Notes: generated by a model not told the origin, from the letters alone. 64,000 bases of DNA from Anaerolineales bacterium UBA6055 (GCA_002428985.1 DIYL01000019.1:1-64000); one strand, 5' to 3'. Shown: positions 54,984 through 64,000, counted from the stretch's first letter. Made by a program: numbers and translations.

Positions 54984-55991
54984 CTATGATAATGCGGCTG
55001 TACTTTCACGTATTATAAGTTCAGGCATTAAGAGTTTTTGTTCAAGTGTTGTGGAACGATCTTCCAATAGTTGACCAAGGTAGCGAATTGCCTCGCGCCC
55101 CAGTATGTTGAAATCCTGACGGACAGTTGTTAATGGTGTATGCAAGAATCGTGAAAAATGGGAGTCGTCATATCCAACAATTGATACATCTTCTGGGATT
55201 CGTAACCCTTCATGGCGCAAACGCTGGATTGCCCCCAAGGCAACAGCATCATTGACACAAACAAGCGCGGTGAATTTCATGTTGTTAGATAACAATCGTC
55301 CTACAGTCTCGTATCCAGCTTCAGGAGAAAAGCCATATTCAATTATCATATTAGTATCTAGCCCGTGGTGTTGCATTGTTTTCACAAATGCGCGATGCCG
55401 AAGCTCTGCATCAAGTCGTGTCTCGATTGTTCCAGCAATGTGGCATATATTGTGATGCCCAAGCTCAATTAAATGTTCGACTGCACATTGAACACCATAC
55501 ATCGGATCATAAATGACCGATGGAATATGCGCATCAATATGCGAGTTCATTAAAACAAGAGGGGTATCATGGGTGAGTGATTTGATTTGTTCATAAGTGA
55601 TAAACGAATGGGGTGTAATCACAACAATTCCATCGATCATCTGTGCTCGAATGGTATTAAATTTTTGTATTAAGTTGTCTTCACTATTGGGGTCAATGGA
55701 ATAGAAGGAAAGCGTATAGCCAAGACGACTTGCTTCAGTGTCCATTGCTTGTATAGGTACAGGGTGGGAAGCATTTAATGTTACGATCCCTAGACTTTTT
55801 GATTGATCCGCTCGTAACCCGCGAGCCACAAGGTTTGGTGTGAAGTTTAGATGCCGAATTGAGCGTTCTACTTTTTCTCGTGTGGATTGCGCAACGTTGT
55901 CACTGCCGTTAATTACCCGAGATACGGTTTTGGGGGATAAGCCACTGTGATGTGCGACATCATAGATTGTGACTTTACTTTTCTTCTTCAA
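54984..55991 (-). CDS. LacI-family repressor of the sulfatase operon
   Basis: This 335-residue regulator has an N-terminal LacI helix-turn-helix (VTIYDVAHHSGLSPKTVSRV, then INGSDNVAQSTREKVERSI) and the hinge LNFTPNLVARGLR. A periplasmic-binding-protein-like effector domain extends to the end (SKSLGIVTLN ... SIVGYDDSHFSRFLHTPLTT). The start is TTG at 55991, supported by AAGGAG eight bases upstream. It diverges from the transport and sulfatase operon, and two perfect palindromes in between are its likely operators. The effector is probably a sugar released from the operon's substrate (inference). Confidence 0.92.
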   Translation of the reverse strand: MKKKSKVTIYDVAHHSGLSPKTVSRVINGSDNVAQSTREKVERSIRHLNFTPNLVARGLRADQSKSLGIVTLNASHPVPIQAMDTEASRLGYTLSFYSIDPNSEDNLIQKFNTIRAQMIDGIVVITPHSFITYEQIKSLTHDTPLVLMNSHIDAHIPSVIYDPMYGVQCAVEHLIELGHHNICHIAGTIETRLDAELRHRAFVKTMQHHGLDTNMIIEYGFSPEAGYETVGRLLSNNMKFTALVCVNDAVALGAIQRLRHEGLRIPEDVSIVGYDDSHFSRFLHTPLTTVRQDFNILGREAIRYLGQLLEDRSTTLEQKLLMPELIIRESTAALS

Positions 55992-56060
55992 TACAGGACT
56001 CCTTCATCGTGCTATATCATAGCGGATGACAAACAATTTGTACAACCTGTACGCATTTTC

Positions 56061-56089
56061 TTGACATGATTTTTCTTTTAGCATACACT
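56061..56089 (+). promoter_or_regulatory. Sigma-70 type promoter of the sugar/sulfatase operon
   Basis: TTGACA (56061-56066), a 17-base spacer and TACACT (56084-56089). The first LacI-type palindrome begins right after the -10 box, covering the likely transcription start. Confidence 0.75.
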
Positions 56090-56091
56090 AA

Positions 56092-56107
56092 ATGACATCG
56101 ATGTCAC
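56092..56107. promoter_or_regulatory. LacI-type operator 1
   Basis: ATGACATCGATGTCAC: the 14-bp core TGACATCGATGTCA is a perfect palindrome with a central CG, typical of LacI-family operators. It overlaps the start of transcription, so bound repressor would block initiation. Confidence 0.8.
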
Positions 56108-56131
56108 AAGATTTTTTCTTTTATGTTTTTA

Positions 56132-56147
56132 ATGACATCGATGTCAT
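56132..56147. promoter_or_regulatory. LacI-type operator 2
   Basis: ATGACATCGATGTCAT: the same palindrome, here perfect over 16 bp, 40 bp (about four helical turns) from operator 1. This spacing allows both sites to be bound on one DNA face. Confidence 0.8.
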
Positions 56148-56211
56148 ATATGTCGTTTTGCTCACGGCAATAAAAAATATTGTTTAACTTATAGATTTGT
56201 TAGGAGAAAAT

Positions 56212-57750
56212 ATGCCTTCAAAACGTAAGATTTCACGTCGCAGTTTTTTGAAAAACACAGCAATCGGTGGCTTAGGGTTGTTCTTTGCATCGAAGGGGCT
56301 TCATTTATCTGCACAGGATGCTAGTGTGATCAATATTATGGGTTCTGGTGCGGACATCACAGGCGATGCTACTACTTTCCGATGGGTCGATAGTGGTGAC
56401 CAGAAAGCAGTTTTCTGGAACGCATTTTTTGAAAAATACATGGAAACCTATCCCAACGTCACGGTGCAATATGATGCGCTACCATGGAATGAGATTGCAC
56501 AGGTTGTGCCATTAGGTGTTCGTAATGGTACTGCCCATGATGTTTTCCAACGTCCACTTGCTGTTTCACTGGCACAGGCGGTTAATGAAGGTTGGGTCGC
56601 AGCATTAGATGATGTTATCCCTAATTTTGAAGACTGGAAAGCAGGCTTCCCAGACGGTGTATTTGTTGAAGGTATCACAGGATTTGATGGCAAGACCTAC
56701 TCATTCCCAGCAACCTCGAACAAACGCTATGGTACACACATTCTCTATAATGTTGAATATCTTGAGGAAGCTGGTGTAGATCCGACTGCTGGACCACTTT
56801 CTGCTGATGAGTTTGTTGCAGCTGCTCGTACAATTACGGAAAATGGTGCAGGACAATATTATGGCTTTATTATGGGTGGCAATCAGGTCAATCGCTGGGG
56901 AAACATTGTTGATGGGTTTGCGCGTATGGCAGGTGCAATCAGCATGCAAGTTGGTAATTTCCAAGTAGATCTCAGCACAGGTATGGTACCTTATACTGAT
57001 CCACGTTATCGCGAGGCGATTGATGTGCTTTTGCGCTTGCGTGATGACGGTAGCGTCTTCCCAGGTACATTGTCGATGAATGCTCCAGAAGCCCGCGCAC
57101 GTATGCCACAAGGCGCGGCGGGTATAATTTTACAAGGTCCATGGAATATTCCGATCTGGTTGCGTGAAAACCCAGAATTCAATTTTAATATTGCATCACA
57201 ACCTTTGCTTGATCCCGACACGCTAGTACCGTTGACCGTCGGTCCGGGTGGGGACAACGAAATTCATATTTATTCTGAGGCTAGCGATGCTAATAAACAA
57301 ATCGCAGGTGACATCTTCTACTACCTCGGTACACAAGAAGGTCAAGTCGCGTGGGCGACATTGGTTGGTGCAGCAGATCCTGCGATCTTCGCATCGGCAA
57401 TCGAAGAAGCGAATATGAATCCACTTGAACGTGACGCGCTATTGATGTTCAACGAACAAATTCGCGTTGGACCAAGTCCAATTGTTCGTAACCGCGACAC
57501 TGCAATGGTCAACCTAGAATTCCAACCTGTCACACCAAGTCTGGCAGAAACTGTTCAAGGTATCTACACTGATCAAATCTCCGACATTGACGCGGCACTG
57601 CAAGATCTGAATGATCGTGCCGAAGCTGAACTTGACCGCGCGATTGCAGCCGCAGTTGAAAAAGGTGCAAATGTCTCACGCGATGACTATATCTTCCCGA
57701 ACTGGGATGCAAATGTAGATTATGGTGAAGCTCAATACGCTGAACTTTAA
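56212..57750 (+). CDS. ABC sugar-binding protein, Tat-exported
   Basis: This 512-residue family-1 (CUT1) solute-binding protein has the start MPSKRKISRRSFLKNTAIGG, a twin-arginine signal (SRRSFLK), ending before SAQDAS. Substrate-binding features include TYPNVTVQYDALPWNEIAQV, YSFPATSNKRYGTHILYN and GAAGIILQGPWNIPIW. No lipobox Cys follows the Tat signal. The ATG at 56212 has AGGAGA seven bases upstream. It delivers a carbohydrate to the two permeases encoded next. No ATPase gene is in the operon, so a shared MsmK/UgpC-type ATPase elsewhere is presumed. It is first in the operon behind the LacI operators. A hairpin after the gene may stabilise its mRNA. Confidence 0.9.
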   Translation: MPSKRKISRRSFLKNTAIGGLGLFFASKGLHLSAQDASVINIMGSGADITGDATTFRWVDSGDQKAVFWNAFFEKYMETYPNVTVQYDALPWNEIAQVVPLGVRNGTAHDVFQRPLAVSLAQAVNEGWVAALDDVIPNFEDWKAGFPDGVFVEGITGFDGKTYSFPATSNKRYGTHILYNVEYLEEAGVDPTAGPLSADEFVAAARTITENGAGQYYGFIMGGNQVNRWGNIVDGFARMAGAISMQVGNFQVDLSTGMVPYTDPRYREAIDVLLRLRDDGSVFPGTLSMNAPEARARMPQGAAGIILQGPWNIPIWLRENPEFNFNIASQPLLDPDTLVPLTVGPGGDNEIHIYSEASDANKQIAGDIFYYLGTQEGQVAWATLVGAADPAIFASAIEEANMNPLERDALLMFNEQIRVGPSPIVRNRDTAMVNLEFQPVTPSLAETVQGIYTDQISDIDAALQDLNDRAEAELDRAIAAAVEKGANVSRDDYIFPNWDANVDYGEAQYAEL

Positions 57751-57773
57751 TCCTTGTTATAATCAGAATACAT

Positions 57774-57832
57774 GGTTGTGATTTATGTGGGGGCACTATA
57801 GTGTGCTCCCATGGATTAACCCCTTTACAACC
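57774..57832 (+). repeat. Intercistronic hairpin after the binding-protein gene
   Basis: TGGGGGCAC and GTGCTCCCA (57788-57796 / 57803-57811) pair over nine positions with one G-U and a 6-nt loop, and are framed by GGTTGT and ACAACC. There is no T-run. It is placed like the REP hairpins that keep binding-protein mRNA more abundant than permease mRNA. Confidence 0.55.
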
Positions 57833-57948
57833 AAATGATTGCGTGTATTGGGTTAATGAACATTCGCCAGTATACGTCCATATGGGTATATCCTTAAACC
57901 AAATCCACATTGCAACCGACCTAAATAGTATTATTTGAGGAGATTGTT

Positions 57949-58956
57949 TTGTCTGTTATTTCCCCATCAAACGTTGCATCGGACTCATTGACACGTCCCA
58001 AACAGGGCGGTATTTGGAAAAGCATCAAGAAGAATAGCTGGATCTATGTGTTCATGATCCCTTCGCTGGTCTTGACAGCATTGTTCACGCTTTACCCTAT
58101 TTTTGCATCAGCATATTTTTCATTATTCCAGTGGTCAGGTTTTACAGCAGACCCGTTTTACATAGGCTTCCAGAATTTTGAGCAGGTCGTTGTCGACTCA
58201 CAATTTTGGAATGCGTTCAAGAATTCCTTTATTTTCATGCTCACCAGTGTACCCATTAAGCTGACACTGGCACTGGCTATCGCAATCGTTTTGAATGACC
58301 GCGCGTTACGGATGGCTCCTGTTTTCCGTACCATGTTCTTCATCCCTGTGATTACAACCACCGCGATTGTTGGCATTGTGATGACGTTTATTATGAGCCC
58401 CTTTAACGGACCGATCAATATGACACTAATGGATCTCGGCATTATTGCACGCCCGATTGATTTTCTGGGTGATCCTAAATCATCGTTATTTTCTGTAGTT
58501 GGGGTCGAAATCTGGAAGTGGCTCGGTAATCCAATGATTTACTGGTTAGCAGCACTCCAGACGATACCACCGTCGTTGTATGAAGCAGCTGAAGTCGATG
58601 GAGCAAATTGGTGGCGTAAATTTGTCTATATTACGTTGCCTATGATTAAGCCATTTGCCATTATCATTATTCTTATTACGGCTGTTGGTACATTGAATGT
58701 GTTCGCACTTGTTCAAACTATGACTGGGGGCGGCCCATTCTTCTCAAGTGAAGTAATGGAAGTGTATATCTATAGAACGGCATTTGGTGCATCCAATAGT
58801 ATGACCTTGCCACGTATTGGATACGCATCTGCGGCGGCGATGTTCTTCGGCATCTCCGTGATGTTTATTGCGGTCTTACAAGCAGTTGCTGCACGCTGGG
58901 CAAACAAAGAACGTGCAGGTTTTGCAGCTGCAGAGACAACAGGAGATGAATACTAA
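57949..58956 (+). CDS. CUT1 sugar ABC permease (MalF/UgpA type)
   Basis: This 335-residue permease starts at TTG 57949, with GAGGAG just upstream. It has six membrane helices (about 30-315) and the binding-protein-dependent permease loop EAAEVDGANWWRKFVYITLP (around 213-232), where the ATPase docks. It is coupled to the next permease by TAATG. The N-terminal helix and large first loop are typical of MalF-like partners without the extra P2 domain. It imports the sugar bound by the preceding protein. Confidence 0.92.
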   Translation: MSVISPSNVASDSLTRPKQGGIWKSIKKNSWIYVFMIPSLVLTALFTLYPIFASAYFSLFQWSGFTADPFYIGFQNFEQVVVDSQFWNAFKNSFIFMLTSVPIKLTLALAIAIVLNDRALRMAPVFRTMFFIPVITTTAIVGIVMTFIMSPFNGPINMTLMDLGIIARPIDFLGDPKSSLFSVVGVEIWKWLGNPMIYWLAALQTIPPSLYEAAEVDGANWWRKFVYITLPMIKPFAIIIILITAVGTLNVFALVQTMTGGGPFFSSEVMEVYIYRTAFGASNSMTLPRIGYASAAAMFFGISVMFIAVLQAVAARWANKERAGFAAAETTGDEY

Positions 58957-59843
58957 TGGCGATCAAAGCACAACCTTTAACTACGCCGGCACAGCATCAA
59001 CGTAAGATGGAGATTAAAGCAAAACATCTACGTGAAATTGTGACAACGATTATCCTGACACCATTTGCTCTGCTATGGGTCTATCCCTTCTTGTGGATGG
59101 TGAGTGCGGCATTTAAGACTAATAATGAAATCTTCCAATCTGGGACTAATCTGATTGCTGCTAATCCAACCTTCGAGAATTTTGAACGGGCGTGGGTACA
59201 GGCAAATATCAGCCAATACTTTATGAATACTGTCATTATTGCAATTGGTTCGGTGGTTTTGGTAGTCGTATCAACATCAATGATGGGGTATGTCTTGGGG
59301 CGATATAAATTCCCAGGTAAACGACTCATCATTGGAATCTTCGTCGCGACTGTATTCTTGCCGAAGGGCTACACAATCATCCCGATCTTTGAGTTGATTA
59401 GTAGTCTTGGTTTAGATGGGTCATTGTTTGGTGTGATTCTAGCTCAGAGTGGTGGAGCCAATATCATCTTTATTCTGTTGTTTGCCGGATATTTTAGTCA
59501 ATTACCTAAAGAAATCGAGGAGGCGGCCATTGTCGACGGTGCAGGATTCCTGCGCGTTTTCGTACAGATTATGCTCCCACTATCCAAGCCCGTGATTGCC
59601 ACTGTTGTGATTATGCAATTCATCGCAAGCTGGAACGACTTCTTGCTTCCACTTGTACTGACATTGGCACGCCCGGATCTACGTACTTTGTCGGTAGGGA
59701 TGTACGCATTCCGTGGTGAGTACTTCACTGATTGGAGTGGGATGGCGGCAGCAGCAACGATTGCGATTATTCCTGTGATTCTTGTATTCCTTTCGATGCA
59801 ACGCTACTTTATCGAAGGTATTGCTGGCGCAGTTAAGAGCTAG
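58956..59843 (+). CDS. CUT1 sugar ABC permease (MalG/UgpE type)
   Basis: This 295-residue permease has six membrane helices and the EAA loop EEAAIVDGAGFLRVFVQIML (around 188-207). VYPFLWMVSAAFKTNNEIFQ near the N-terminus is a hallmark of MalG-type subunits. It overlaps the previous gene by one base. The sulfatase genes follow 13 bases downstream, which ties transport to desulfation. Confidence 0.93.
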   Translation: MAIKAQPLTTPAQHQRKMEIKAKHLREIVTTIILTPFALLWVYPFLWMVSAAFKTNNEIFQSGTNLIAANPTFENFERAWVQANISQYFMNTVIIAIGSVVLVVVSTSMMGYVLGRYKFPGKRLIIGIFVATVFLPKGYTIIPIFELISSLGLDGSLFGVILAQSGGANIIFILLFAGYFSQLPKEIEEAAIVDGAGFLRVFVQIMLPLSKPVIATVVIMQFIASWNDFLLPLVLTLARPDLRTLSVGMYAFRGEYFTDWSGMAAAATIAIIPVILVFLSMQRYFIEGIAGAVKS

Positions 59844-59856
59844 GCGGGACATTAAA

Positions 59857-61257
59857 ATGACGCAACCCAACTTTCTCATCATCATGTCGGATGAACATGC
59901 CCCAATGTACAGCAGTGTATATGGGCATCCCATCGTAAAAACACCGAATATGGAGTATCTGGCAGAAGCCGGCGTTACCTTTGATGCGGCTTACTGTAAC
60001 TCGCCCTTGTGTATGCCATCGCGCATGTCGTTTATGACAGGGCGATTCATCAATAAAATTGGTGCGTGGGACAATGTGACTCCTCTGCGTCCTGATGCTG
60101 TCACATGGGCACATCGTTTACGTGAAGTCGGATATGATGTTGTCTTATCAGGTAAGCAACACTTTGGGGGTGCAGATCAATATCACGGTTTCCAGCAACA
60201 GTTGGCACGCGATTTGCATTCTGAACGCTATCACCCGATCTACACTTGGGATAATGGTATTATTCCAGCGGAAAAACCATGGCAAGCAGTGTACGAAGCG
60301 GGTGCAGGCTCGACAGAAGAGCTGGAAGTCGATGAACTTGTCCAAGACAAGGCACTTGCATATCTGCGTGATTCTGCCCGACTTGATAAACCATGGGCAT
60401 TGAATGTCTCGTTTATTGCGCCGCACTTCCCTCTGATTGCACCACAGCGATTCTGGGATATGTATACTGTGGACGATATAGATTTGCCCGAGATACCAGA
60501 CAATCATCTAGAGAATCTACATCCAGTATATCAACGTTTACGGGAAATGTTTGGATTTCCAATGTTTCCAGATGACATAGTTAGGCAAGCGCGTGCTGGA
60601 TACTATGCGCTGATTACATATCTGGATGAAAAAATTGGTCAACTAATCGATACTCTTAAAGCGACAGGGCAATACGAAAATACGGTTATCATCCATACTA
60701 GTGATCATGGTGATATGAACGGCGAGCATGGAATGTGGCGTAAGTCAAATTTCTACGAAGCTTCTTCGAGAGTTCCATTGCAAGTTGTTTGGCATAACCA
60801 AATCACGGGAGGACAGCGATTTTCAGAGGTGGTATCACTTGTTGATGTTGTTGCAACGATTTGTGATATTGCTGGAGGTGACTCTAGTTTACCATTGGAT
60901 GGCGATCCTTTACTCCCACTGATGACTCAGGGTGATTCAGATTGGAAGGACGAAGCCTTTAGCGAGTATCTCGCACATGGTGTTGATCGCCCTATGGCGA
61001 TGCTCCGTCGCGGACGCTATAAACTGAACTATAGCTGGAATGATCCCGTTGAATTGTACGACTTGCAGGATGACCCGAACGAATTTGACAATCTTGCAGA
61101 TAGTCAAGATCATCAAGCTATCATCATGGACATGACACAGCGTTTATTGTCGGATTGGAATCCCGAAGCTCTAGATCAACAGGTGCGTGCCAGCCAGCGC
61201 AATCAGCGATTTATCGAGGAATTACTAGGCATCTCGTGGCGTGAATCTCATTGGTAA
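59857..61257 (+). CDS. Type I sulfatase 1
   Basis: This 466-residue formylglycine-dependent sulfatase has the modification motif C52-M-P-S-R in YCNSPLCMPSRMSFMTGR. The Cys must be oxidised by a maturase not present here. Metal ligands are visible as MSDEH (10-14) and HTSDHGDMNGEHGMWRKSNF. No signal peptide is seen, so the enzyme is cytoplasmic and acts on imported sulfated mono- or oligosaccharides. Start 59857 is the first ATG that begins the fold (MTQPNFLIIMSDEH). The overall look is near choline-sulfatase-like or glycan sulfatases; the exact substrate is not determined. Confidence 0.9.
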   Translation: MTQPNFLIIMSDEHAPMYSSVYGHPIVKTPNMEYLAEAGVTFDAAYCNSPLCMPSRMSFMTGRFINKIGAWDNVTPLRPDAVTWAHRLREVGYDVVLSGKQHFGGADQYHGFQQQLARDLHSERYHPIYTWDNGIIPAEKPWQAVYEAGAGSTEELEVDELVQDKALAYLRDSARLDKPWALNVSFIAPHFPLIAPQRFWDMYTVDDIDLPEIPDNHLENLHPVYQRLREMFGFPMFPDDIVRQARAGYYALITYLDEKIGQLIDTLKATGQYENTVIIHTSDHGDMNGEHGMWRKSNFYEASSRVPLQVVWHNQITGGQRFSEVVSLVDVVATICDIAGGDSSLPLDGDPLLPLMTQGDSDWKDEAFSEYLAHGVDRPMAMLRRGRYKLNYSWNDPVELYDLQDDPNEFDNLADSQDHQAIIMDMTQRLLSDWNPEALDQQVRASQRNQRFIEELLGISWRESHW

Positions 61258-61292
61258 GCCATTATTAGTTACACCAACGAAAGAAAAATCAT

Positions 61293-63026
61293 ATGACAAA
61301 ACTCAATGTTTTGCTTATCACATCAGACCAACAACATTGGAATACATTGGGACAATTCAACTCTGAAGTGCAGACTCCAGCACTCGATAAACTAGCAGAG
61401 CAGGGTACAACTTTTACTCGTGCATACTGTCCCAACCCAACTTGTACCCCTACACGTGCAACACTTATTACAGGTAAGTATCCGTCACAACATGGCGCGT
61501 ATTCTCTTGGTACCAAAGTTCCAGAAAGTGAACCTACCGTTGGCGATTTACTGCACAAGAATGGCTACCGCACTGCGCTAGTTGGCAAAGCGCACTTCCA
61601 GCCTTTACGTGGAACAGATGACTTCACGACATTGGAATCTTATCCTCTTCTGCAAAATTTGGATTTCTGGCAAGATTTCGACGACCCATTTTACGGTTTT
61701 GATCATGTGGAACTAGCACGAAATCACACAGATGAGGCCCATGTTGGACAGCACTATGCACTATGGATGGAAGAAAAGGGACTGGACAATTGGCGCGATT
61801 ATTTCCGCAGTCCAACAGGAAATAATGATAGCCAGCGTCGTAAATGGCTCATCCCTGAACGCTATCACTACAACGCATGGATTGCTGAGCGCACGAATTC
61901 ACTCATCTCACAGTACAACGATAACGACCAGCCCTTCTTCATGTGGGCGAGCTTCTTTGACCCGCACCCGGCTTATCTTGTTCCAGAACCGTGGGATACC
62001 ATGTACGACCCCAACGAGGTGACTGTGCCGGCCCTCGCCCCCGGTGAACATGATAAAAATCCGCCGCACTTACAGATGACACAAGAAGAAAACCCAGATT
62101 TTTCAGTTTATCAAGAGCCAAATGGCAGTGGTTGTCATGGGTTCCATTCGCATTTACATGATCGTGAGGAACTGGCAAAAGATATCGCCTGCTATTATGG
62201 GATGGTCAGTTGTATGGATAAATACATCGGGCAGATCGTTGATCATCTGGATAAGCTAGGTCTTGCCGAAAACACCTTAGTAGTATTTACTAGCGATCAT
62301 GGTCATTACTACGGACATCATGGACTTATTGCAAAAGGACCGTTCCACTATGATGATGGAATCCGCGTACCGATGATAGCCCGGCTACCCAATAAAATTC
62401 CAGCTGGCGCACTCAGTCATACTTTGCAGTCACTAGTTGATTATGCTCCGACATTCCTTGAATACTGCGAATTTGACATTCCTGAAGATATGACAGGCAT
62501 TAGCCAACTGGATATTTGGCAGGGTAATGAATCTAATGCACGTGAACATGTCATCATCGAGAATCATCATCAACCGACCACCATCAATATGCGAACGTAT
62601 ATCGACACGCAGTATAAAATGACGATGTATTATGGACGGGATTATGGGGACATCTTTGACTTACAAAATGACCCCGATGAACTAAACAATCTATGGTCTG
62701 ACGAAGGCTTGCGTAACGAATTGATGGAGAGGTTCTTACGTGCCGAGATACTCAAAGAAGAACCACTGACAGAAACTGCCAAACAACTCGCTCACAAATC
62801 AGAATCGATGTACATCAAGAGCTACAATACTGGACGCTATCAGATTAACTTTGATCCTGAGCAATCGCAATACGAACTGTTTGATCTATTTGATGATCCT
62901 GCGAAATACAATAATCTGTGGGACAACATCGATTTTGTGTCAGAACGGGCGCATATGGTACGTGCACTACTTTTCGGTCGTTGGGGTATGGAGCCTATTT
63001 GGATGCCACGTGTGGCTGGGGCATGA
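61293..63026 (+). CDS. Type I sulfatase 2
   Basis: This 577-residue sulfatase has the active-site motif C51-T-P-T-R within NPTCTPTRATLITGKYPSQH and metal-binding SDQQHW (11-16) and FTSDHGHYYGHHGLIAKGPF. There is no signal peptide. It is longer than sulfatase 1 and not closely similar, so the two probably remove sulfate from different positions. It lies 35 bases downstream in the same operon. Desulfation inside the cell of imported sulfated sugar is the likely task. Confidence 0.9.
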   Translation: MTKLNVLLITSDQQHWNTLGQFNSEVQTPALDKLAEQGTTFTRAYCPNPTCTPTRATLITGKYPSQHGAYSLGTKVPESEPTVGDLLHKNGYRTALVGKAHFQPLRGTDDFTTLESYPLLQNLDFWQDFDDPFYGFDHVELARNHTDEAHVGQHYALWMEEKGLDNWRDYFRSPTGNNDSQRRKWLIPERYHYNAWIAERTNSLISQYNDNDQPFFMWASFFDPHPAYLVPEPWDTMYDPNEVTVPALAPGEHDKNPPHLQMTQEENPDFSVYQEPNGSGCHGFHSHLHDREELAKDIACYYGMVSCMDKYIGQIVDHLDKLGLAENTLVVFTSDHGHYYGHHGLIAKGPFHYDDGIRVPMIARLPNKIPAGALSHTLQSLVDYAPTFLEYCEFDIPEDMTGISQLDIWQGNESNAREHVIIENHHQPTTINMRTYIDTQYKMTMYYGRDYGDIFDLQNDPDELNNLWSDEGLRNELMERFLRAEILKEEPLTETAKQLAHKSESMYIKSYNTGRYQINFDPEQSQYELFDLFDDPAKYNNLWDNIDFVSERAHMVRALLFGRWGMEPIWMPRVAGA

Positions 63027-63104
63027 TAAGGCAATGATGAGGAAGAGGTGAAACCTACTCCATAAACATTTAAATTGACCTTCTTTCACTAAAGGATAAT
63101 TACT

Positions 63105-64000
63105 ATGCGTTTGTTGTATATTGACATAGACAGCCTGCGTCCCGATCATCTGGGCTGTTACGGCTACCATCGAGACACTAGCCCTAACATAGATGAATTT
63201 GCACAAGATGCAACTCGCTTCACCAATGTATATATTTCTGATGCGCCATGTTTACCCTCGCGGACGGCATTATGGAGTGGGCGAAATGGCTTTCACACAG
63301 GCGTAGTCAATCATGGTGGGGTGGCATCACAACCTTATATTGAAGGGCGTGAACGTGGACATCGGGATGTCTTCAGTAATACCGGATGGATGCAGGCGCT
63401 GCAAACGTTGGGTATGAGGACAGCGACGATCAGTCCATTTGGACAACGTCACGCTGCATGGCACTGGTACGCTAATTTCAACGAAATCTATAATTCAGGC
63501 AAGTCTGGCATGGAAACGGCAGATGAAGTTGTCCCAACAGCTTTAGATTGGCTAGAGCGTAATGGACAAGCGGATAACTGGTTTCTTCATGTTAATGTAT
63601 GGGATCCACATACCCCGTTTCGTACACCAATGGAATACGGTGAACCCTTTGAAAATTCGCCAATTCCTGAGTGGATGACCGAAGATGTTTGGCAAAAATG
63701 TTGGGATGGATTTGGTCCCCATAGTCCTCAAGAACCGAATGGTGTTGTTCCTCGTCCGTGGCCTGAATATCCACGCAATCCTGACTTGATTGATTCTATG
63801 AGCGAAGTAACTCGTTGGTTTAACGGATACGATACGGGTATTCACTATGCCGATATGTGGGTAGGTAAAATCTTTGATAAGCTCAAAGATATGGGCATCT
63901 ACGAGGAGATGATTGTTGTCATCAGCGCAGATCACGGTGAGAACATTGGTGAACTCAATGTCTGGGGGGATCATCAAACAGCAGATCAGATTACATGTAA
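63105..64000 (+). CDS. Type I sulfatase 3 (partial, runs off the window)
   Basis: From the ATG at 63105 the frame is open to the last base, at least 298 residues. It begins MRLLYIDIDSLRPDHLGCYG, with metal-binding Asp residues, then DAPCLPSRTALWSGRNGFHT with the C-L-P-S-R modification motif, and later ISADHGENIGELN. No signal peptide. The DSLRPDHLGCYG start places it in another sulfatase subgroup than its two neighbours. The C-terminus is outside the window. Ribosome site AAAGGA precedes the start. Confidence 0.88.
   Translation, partial: MRLLYIDIDSLRPDHLGCYGYHRDTSPNIDEFAQDATRFTNVYISDAPCLPSRTALWSGRNGFHTGVVNHGGVASQPYIEGRERGHRDVFSNTGWMQALQTLGMRTATISPFGQRHAAWHWYANFNEIYNSGKSGMETADEVVPTALDWLERNGQADNWFLHVNVWDPHTPFRTPMEYGEPFENSPIPEWMTEDVWQKCWDGFGPHSPQEPNGVVPRPWPEYPRNPDLIDSMSEVTRWFNGYDTGIHYADMWVGKIFDKLKDMGIYEEMIVVISADHGENIGELNVWGDHQTADQITC

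Noticed and set aside
1..64000. tRNA, rRNA, CRISPR array or riboswitch.
   Set aside because: No cloverleaf, rRNA-like stretch, regular spacer array or known riboswitch core was recognised by eye. A covariance-model scan was not possible.

Overview
The window looks like a chromosome segment of a member of the Chloroflexota (Anaerolineae-like). The basis is inference from style. There are many exported proteins whose signal peptides end in AQD/AQE, SH3b, LysM and WD40-type extracellular domains, Pro/Thr-rich linkers, a sigma factor paired with a DUF5667-type membrane protein, a LAL-type LuxR regulator and TTG starts. Base composition leans to AT. No rRNA, tRNA or CRISPR array was seen. The segment is heavily scarred by insertion sequences, and many genes beside them are broken.

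Layout. 1-4.58 kb is the end of an integrated plasmid-like element (serine recombinase tail, ParA, ParB, primase-polymerase) that abuts a fragment of ctaB, the heme O synthase gene. 4.9-8.2 kb holds a secreted beta-lactamase-fold hydrolase followed by an OmpR-type two-component pair. 8.3-12.9 kb is a decayed MerR-controlled locus: a broken MerR regulator, a haloalkane dehalogenase with a stop codon in its signal peptide, an intact SDR and a fine MerR-type promoter, flanked by two different IS6-family elements. 13.0-16.2 kb encodes a LysM protein with nine Cys-pair repeats, an ECF sigma factor and a DUF5667/LysM membrane protein. 16.2-22.7 kb has an unknown zinc-ribbon protein, a MITE-like palindromic element, WD40, SH3 and HEAT proteins and IS debris.

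23.0-31.6 kb is a metal/siderophore-type locus: two tandem COG0523 (CobW) GTPases with His-rich loops, a PchR/YbtA-like AraC regulator, a fused double-length ABC transporter of IrtAB/YbtPQ type and a broken MFS gene. Its order (AraC, ABC, MFS) resembles ybtA-ybtPQ-ybtX. 31.7-32.8 kb is transposon debris. 32.9-44.9 kb is dominated by one six-gene operon of exported proteins (giant propeller protein, SH3, two TPR, a permease-less family-5 solute-binding protein, SH3) that ends in a strong terminator. 45.9-53.4 kb contains a heterodimeric ABC exporter, a LAL regulator and another SH3 protein.

53.6-64 kb begins with an intact IS6-family element and an IS110 stub. It then becomes a clean catabolic operon: a LacI repressor diverges from a promoter with two identical 16-bp palindromic operators that drives a Tat-exported sugar-binding protein, two CUT1 permeases and at least three sulfatases, the last cut by the window edge. 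This set fits uptake and desulfation of a sulfated carbohydrate.
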